The translations under genes were made by a program, and so were the position numbers. Of a stretch of DNA of 36,958 bases, positions 33,740-36,958 are shown in pieces. Below the pieces are notes generated by a model that worked only from the letters and a program-made list of their open reading frames with translations, was not told the origin of the DNA and made no database searches. Every line of letters begins with the position of its first letter. Position 1 is the stretch's first letter. Source of the DNA: an uncultured Clostridia bacterium (GTDB lineage Bacteria; Bacillota; Clostridia; Christensenellales; UBA1242); contig CALWTI010000006.1 of the NCBI GenBank assembly GCA_944384425.1, positions 1 to 36,958 of the forward strand, written 5' to 3'.

Positions 33740-34983
33740 TTGGTCACAATCTTCATAAAGTTTTTCTTGCCTTTTTTGAGCAAGATGTAGCCATCTTTTA
33801 ATTGCTTTGTGTCAACCACTTCGTTTGCGTCCAAAATCTTTTGGTCGTTGACCATGATTCCGTTTTGCTGGCAAAGTCTTCTCACTTCACTTTTTGACGA
33901 GCAAAGTCCACACATTGTGAAAAGTGTCGCCGTGTCAATTCCGTCTTCAAGTGTTTTTGTGTCAACGGCAAAAGTTGGAGCATTGTCCAAATTTCCATTA
34001 TTTTCAAAAAGTGCTTTTGTTGCCTCTTGTGCAATGATTGCGTCCTCTTCTCCACGAACAAATTTTGTTATTTCATAAGCCAAAGTCTTTTTTGCATTGA
34101 CGATGTCTTGGCTGATGAGTTTGTCCACTTCGTCCATATCAACATCTGTAAAGAGTGCAAACATCATTCTTGTGCATTCATCAGGGGTTTGGTAAACTCC
34201 TTGATAAAAGTCATATGCCGAGATTTTGTCACGGTCTATCCAAATTGCACCTTTTTCAGTCTTGCCCATCTTCTTGCCGTCTGGGGTCAAAAGTAGTGGG
34301 TTGGTTGCCCCGATAAGATTCACATCTGTCCCATTTATAAAGTTAAGCTTTCTTTGAAGTTCAACGCCTGCGACTATGTTTGCCCACTGGTCACCACCGC
34401 CGTATTGAAGTGTACAACCATACTTTTTATTGAGTTCAATAAAATCATATGCCTGCATTGGCATATATCCCATTTCAAAAAATGTTAGCCCGCCTTGGTT
34501 TAATCTATTGTCATAAATTTCGCTTGATAGCATTTTGTTGACATTGAAGTGAATGCCTATATCTCTCATAAAGTCGATGTAACTTAAATTTTTAAACCAA
34601 TCAGCATTGTTGACTATTATCGCTTTATTTTCACCTTCAAAGTCCAAAAATATTTTGAGCGAATTTTTTATTTTTTCAATATTGGCACTAATTGTTTCAG
34701 TGTCCATAACTTTTCTTAGTTCACTTTTTCCGCTTGGGTCACCAATTTGTGCAGTTGCTCCGCCCATTAAAAGTATGACTTTGTGTCCTGCCTTTTGAAA
34801 ACGCCTGAGTATGCAGTATGGAACGCAGTGACCAATGTGAAGACTGTCTGCCGTTGGGTCGGTGCCTTCATATAGTGTTATTGGCTTGCCACTTTCGAGC
34901 ATTTTTTTAAGTCCCTCTTCGTCTGTGCATTGATATAAAAGTCCTCTTTTTTTCAATGTTTCATATAATTTTGTGTCTACCAT
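33736..34983 (-). CDS. tyrS: Tyrosyl-tRNA synthetase
   Basis: Charges tRNA-Tyr. 415 residues. HIGH motif in DSLHIGH (49-52), KMGKT in place of KMSKS (common in TyrRS), and GGGDQWANIVAG in the tyrosine pocket. The C-terminal S4 RNA-binding domain is seen at SSKSEVRRLCQQNGIMVNDQ. Promoter at 35022-35050 and AGGAG site. First gene of the tyrS-yigZ-recX-acpS operon. No T-box in the 40-nt leader. Confidence 0.96.
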   Translation of the reverse strand: MVDTKLYETLKKRGLLYQCTDEEGLKKMLESGKPITLYEGTDPTADSLHIGHCVPYCILRRFQKAGHKVILLMGGATAQIGDPSGKSELRKVMDTETISANIEKIKNSLKIFLDFEGENKAIIVNNADWFKNLSYIDFMRDIGIHFNVNKMLSSEIYDNRLNQGGLTFFEMGYMPMQAYDFIELNKKYGCTLQYGGGDQWANIVAGVELQRKLNFINGTDVNLIGATNPLLLTPDGKKMGKTEKGAIWIDRDKISAYDFYQGVYQTPDECTRMMFALFTDVDMDEVDKLISQDIVNAKKTLAYEITKFVRGEEDAIIAQEATKALFENNGNLDNAPTFAVDTKTLEDGIDTATLFTMCGLCSSKSEVRRLCQQNGIMVNDQKILDANEVVDTKQLKDGYILLKKGKKNFMKIVTK

Positions 34984-35021
34984 ATTTCTCCTAAAAAATA
35001 TATATAATTTAAAGTAAAATC

Positions 35022-35050
35022 ATAGTAGTATACCAAAAAAAGTTTGTCAA
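35022..35050 (-). promoter_or_regulatory. Promoter of tyrS operon
   Basis: On the minus strand: TTGACA (35045-35050), 17 bp, TACTAT (35022-35027). It is nearly back-to-back with the cdd promoter (35060-35088). Confidence 0.75.
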
Positions 35051-35059
35051 GCAAAACGC

Positions 35060-35088
35060 TTGTTAAAAAAATGGCGATATAGTAAAAT
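35060..35088 (+). promoter_or_regulatory. Promoter of cdd-dtd, start site predicted on the ATG
   Basis: TTGTTA (35060-35065), 17 bp, TAAAAT (35083-35088). Six nt (35089-35094) separate the -10 from the ATG at 35095, exactly as in pdp. No Shine-Dalgarno. Confidence 0.75.
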
Positions 35089-35094
35089 ACAGGC

Positions 35095-35490
35095 ATGGAA
35101 AACTATAAAAAAATGATTGAACTTGCACAAAGTGCAATGAAAAATTCATACTCACCATATTCACATTTCAAAGTCGGCGCTTGCCTTAAAACTGTAAATG
35201 GCAAATATTTTGTTGGCACAAACATTGAAAATTCAAGTTATGGTGCAAGCATATGTGCAGAGCGAAGCGCCCTAACATGCGCAATTTCAAGTGGAGAGAA
35301 AAATTTTGAAGCAATTGCCATTGTCTCTTCTGGTGATGACTTTTGCCCACCTTGTGGAATATGTAGGCAAGTTTTGAGTGAGTTTAGTGATGACATAAAA
35401 GTTGTTTTGGCAAAAAGTCCACAAGATTATGTCGTTTATACCTTGTCAGAACTTTTGCCACACAAGTTTTTTGAAGGGGATATGAAATGA
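35095..35490 (+). CDS. cdd: Cytidine deaminase
   Basis: Deaminates cytidine and deoxycytidine to uridine forms for pyrimidine salvage. 131 residues, homotetrameric type. YSPYSHFKVGA begins the fold; zinc site Cys54 in ICAERSAL with Glu56 as proton shuttle, and Cys87 and Cys90 in PPCGIC. No Shine-Dalgarno; the promoter places the start site at the ATG. It overlaps dtd by 4 nt (ATGA). Confidence 0.95.
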   Translation: MENYKKMIELAQSAMKNSYSPYSHFKVGACLKTVNGKYFVGTNIENSSYGASICAERSALTCAISSGEKNFEAIAIVSSGDDFCPPCGICRQVLSEFSDDIKVVLAKSPQDYVVYTLSELLPHKFFEGDMK

Positions 35491-35945
35491 GAGCAATAGT
35501 TGAAAAAGTTAAATGTTGCACGCTATATAGCGAAGGCAAGCTTTTTAGTAAAATTGGTGCTGGGTACCTAGTTTTGTTTGGAGTGCACGAAACTGACACA
35601 ATTGAAATGGTGCCACACTTTGCACAAAGAATACTCAAACTTCGTGTTTTTCGTGACCAAAATGACAAAATGAACCTTGACATAAAAAGTGTCGGTGGCG
35701 AAATTATGCTTGTCAGCAACTTCACCCTTTACGGCAGAACAAAAGGCGCAAATCGCCCTGACTTCACACACTCGGCAAAGCCTGAACTTGCAAAAAAGAT
35801 ATATGATGCCATCATTTGTGAATTACAAAAATATATACCAACCAAAACCGGCGTTTTTCGCACACATATGGATATTGAAATTACAGCAGACGGTCCCGGC
35901 ACTTTTTTAATTGAAGAATACTCAACAAAAGACGCAATATATTAA
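35487..35945 (+). CDS. dtd: D-aminoacyl-tRNA deacylase
   Basis: Removes D-amino acids (and Gly) from mischarged tRNA; homodimer. 152 residues, normal length. The usual SQFTLYA motif reads SNFTLYG (77-83), and the Gly-cisPro motif is present as ADGPGTF (134-140). TKGANRPDF fits the family. Placed downstream of cdd with coupled translation. The Gln-to-Asn change deserves a check; overall the family call is secure. Confidence 0.92.
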   Translation: MRAIVEKVKCCTLYSEGKLFSKIGAGYLVLFGVHETDTIEMVPHFAQRILKLRVFRDQNDKMNLDIKSVGGEIMLVSNFTLYGRTKGANRPDFTHSAKPELAKKIYDAIICELQKYIPTKTGVFRTHMDIEITADGPGTFLIEEYSTKDAIY

Positions 35946-35987
35946 AAAACTCGCATAGTTATTTTTTAACCAAAATGCGAGTTTTTT
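35944..35987. terminator. Bidirectional terminator between dtd and spo0A
   Basis: AAAAAACTCGCAT (35944-35956) pairs perfectly with ATGCGAGTTTTTT (35975-35987). The flanking A and T runs make it functional on both strands, serving the cdd-dtd operon and the Spo0A-like gene. Confidence 0.9.
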
Positions 35988-35988
35988 A

Positions 35989-36672
35989 CTATTCGTTGTC
36001 GCCATACACGACTTTGTCTAATAGATAGGCAACAAGTTCTTTAACCGAAGGAGCTTTTTTACTCTTTGAGATGTTGAAGAACAACTGTTTGTCCTCACAA
36101 CTATCATATGCACTTTGAATTGCAAATCTTATTGACCTTTCAACTTTTGTTGATGTTGAATCATAATACTCTGCAACTTTTGAAAGTAACACCCCTATCC
36201 TTAAATTCTTGATTTTTGTTTTGTAGCCTTCATAAACCATATCGACAATATATAATGTGCCTGCAAGTTTGTTGCGAAAATATAGTTTATTAAGTTCGCT
36301 ATTTACAACTTTGTAACAAAATCTTTTTTCATCTTCCATTTCTTTATCCGTTTGTATGTTATTTAATCTAATTTTGCTAATGACACTGTCCATATCACTA
36401 AGCACTGTTATGTTCTTTTTTAAACCACTGTATGAAGTGTCAAGATAATAAAACTTTTTAATGTCGGCTAGCTCTTCAAGGTCTTTATGTGTTGCCTTGG
36501 CATCACTATCTACAACTATGAATGTTGCTTTCGTGCTAAGTAGCAAATACATAAGCTCATCAAGTGTTGTGCAACTGAAAAAGAACATATCATTTTTTGT
36601 ACAAAATTCGGATAATCTCGAAAAATTTTCGCCCATTTCTCCGTAAAAGTACACGACGGCGTTATCTTTCAT
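35989..36672 (-). CDS. spo0A: Spo0A-like regulator with degenerate receiver domain
   Basis: Homologue of the sporulation master regulator. 227 residues from ATG 36672, chosen because AAGGAG lies 7 nt upstream; earlier in-frame starts have none. The C-terminal domain (about 120-225) fits Spo0A: YFRNKLAGTLYIVDMV, then the recognition helix TSTKVERSIRFAIQSA (Bacillus: TASRVERAIRHAIEVA) and KKAPSVKELVAYLLDK. The N-terminal half is receiver-like, but the acidic pair expected near residues 8-11 reads YFYGE and no conserved Lys or Thr is seen; Asp55 (IVVDSD) may be the remaining phosphosite. It probably binds 0A boxes but is not controlled by an ordinary phosphorelay. Confidence 0.85.
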   Translation of the reverse strand: MKDNAVVYFYGEMGENFSRLSEFCTKNDMFFFSCTTLDELMYLLLSTKATFIVVDSDAKATHKDLEELADIKKFYYLDTSYSGLKKNITVLSDMDSVISKIRLNNIQTDKEMEDEKRFCYKVVNSELNKLYFRNKLAGTLYIVDMVYEGYKTKIKNLRIGVLLSKVAEYYDSTSTKVERSIRFAIQSAYDSCEDKQLFFNISKSKKAPSVKELVAYLLDKVVYGDNE

Positions 36673-36687
36673 GCTTAATCTCCTTTT

Positions 36688-36694
36688 TTCGACA
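36688..36694 (-). promoter_or_regulatory. 0A box on the spo0A start site
   Basis: Perfect TGTCGAA on the minus strand, 2 nt after the -10 element (36696-36701) and before the AAGGAG site. It covers the predicted start (about 36689), so binding should block transcription. Confidence 0.65.
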
Positions 36695-36695
36695 A

Positions 36696-36724
36696 ATAAT
36701 AACATATTATTTTCAATAGGTCAA
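36696..36724 (-). promoter_or_regulatory. Promoter of the Spo0A-like gene
   Basis: On the minus strand: TTGACC (36719-36724), 17 bp, TATTAT (36696-36701), with an extended -10 TGT. Confidence 0.75.
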
Positions 36725-36746
36725 TAGATTTTTGATATTTTTTTGA

Positions 36747-36776
36747 TTTTTACAAAATATTTTTGTTTTGTAAAAA
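36747..36776. repeat. Inverted repeat upstream of spo0A
   Basis: TTTTTACAAAA (36747-36757) pairs perfectly with TTTTGTAAAAA (36766-36776). No T tract follows on either strand, so it does not look like a terminator; it may be a protein site or a leader hairpin. Confidence 0.5.
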
Positions 36777-36826
36777 AATGGCAATACTAATGTTTTTCGT
36801 ATTTGCCATATGTTATTATGTTGTCT

Positions 36827-36876
36827 TTCGACATTGTTCGACACCGTTCGGTTTTGTTCGACATTTTTCGTCAAGC
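36827..36876 (-). promoter_or_regulatory. Tandem array of 0A boxes with 10-bp period
   Basis: Five direct 10-bp units start TTCG at 36827, 36837, 36847, 36857 and 36867. Three read TTCGACA (TGTCGAA on the minus strand, the Spo0A box); the third and fifth are degenerate (TTCGGTT, TTCGTCA). The rest of 36673-36958 shows no convincing gene; a short minus-strand open frame there has no ribosome site and runs across the repeats. Confidence 0.75.
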
Positions 36877-36958
36877 CAAAGTCCCGCCACAATATAACAC
36901 AAATCAAGTTTTCGTAAAATTTAAAAGCTCCATTATTTCACTTAATTTTTTGTTTATG

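Noticed and set aside
36713..36907. Minus-strand open frame of 64 codons upstream of spo0A
   Set aside because: It covers the 0A-box array and has no ribosome binding site; the Asn/Val-rich peptide follows from the 10-bp repeat.

Overview
This window looks like chromosomal DNA from a low-GC Gram-positive bacterium, most likely an uncultured member of the Clostridia. The evidence is AT-rich DNA, strong AGGAG ribosome binding sites, near-consensus sigma-A promoters (TTGACA, 17 bp, TATAAT), Firmicute gene sets (PHP-whiA-dnaE-pfkA, dnaX-ybaB-recR, mrnC-rlmB-sigH, a ribosomal protein L10 leader) and homologues of the sporulation regulators SigH and Spo0A. Most of it is housekeeping. I see no phage, transposase, CRISPR array or plasmid genes.

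Layout. 1-10.8 kb: minus-strand glmS; a small unknown plus-strand gene; tRNA-Ala; the PHP-whiA-dnaE-pfkA operon; and a coupled pair encoding an unknown protein and a membrane-anchored fibronectin-III-like protein. 10.9-14.0 kb, plus strand: a large membrane-anchored Ig-like protein, tRNA-Trp, and a transglutaminase-like protein directly behind the tRNA. 14.1-22.4 kb, minus strand: a glycosyltransferase-dnaX-ybaB-recR operon, rplJ-rplL with an L10 leader attenuator, and leuS with an esterase. 22.4-22.8 kb is a gene-free block packed with DnaA boxes. It is followed by mrnC-rlmB-sigH (plus), a 0.6-kb composite repeat, glnS, a PH-domain protein, a SHOCT membrane protein and type III glutamine synthetase (glnN). 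30.5-36.0 kb: pyrimidine-nucleoside phosphorylase, a MazF toxin with a non-standard partner, tyrS-yigZ-recX-acpS, and cdd-dtd. The window ends with a Spo0A-like regulator and, upstream of it, a tandem array of Spo0A boxes.

Most notable observations. (1) At least nine DnaA-box-like sites in 250 bp between leuS and mrnC-rlmB-sigH; one lies inside the sigH operon promoter. (2) A Spo0A homologue with a conserved DNA-binding domain but a receiver domain that has lost most catalytic residues, with a box on its own start site and a 10-bp-periodic box array upstream. (3) Two pyrimidine-salvage transcription units (pdp and cdd-dtd), and possibly the Ig-like gene, that appear leaderless: the promoter puts the start site on the ATG and there is no Shine-Dalgarno. 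(4) A family of hairpin repeats at 3' ends of genes, with variable but complementary arms, that supplies stop codons to neighbouring genes. (5) dnaX split into gamma and tau frames by an A10 slippery run. (6) mazF paired with an unfamiliar 79-residue protein. (7) Motif substitutions in GlnRS, Pfk and Dtd.

All functional calls come from reading the sequence and recalling family motifs; no searches or folding programs were run.
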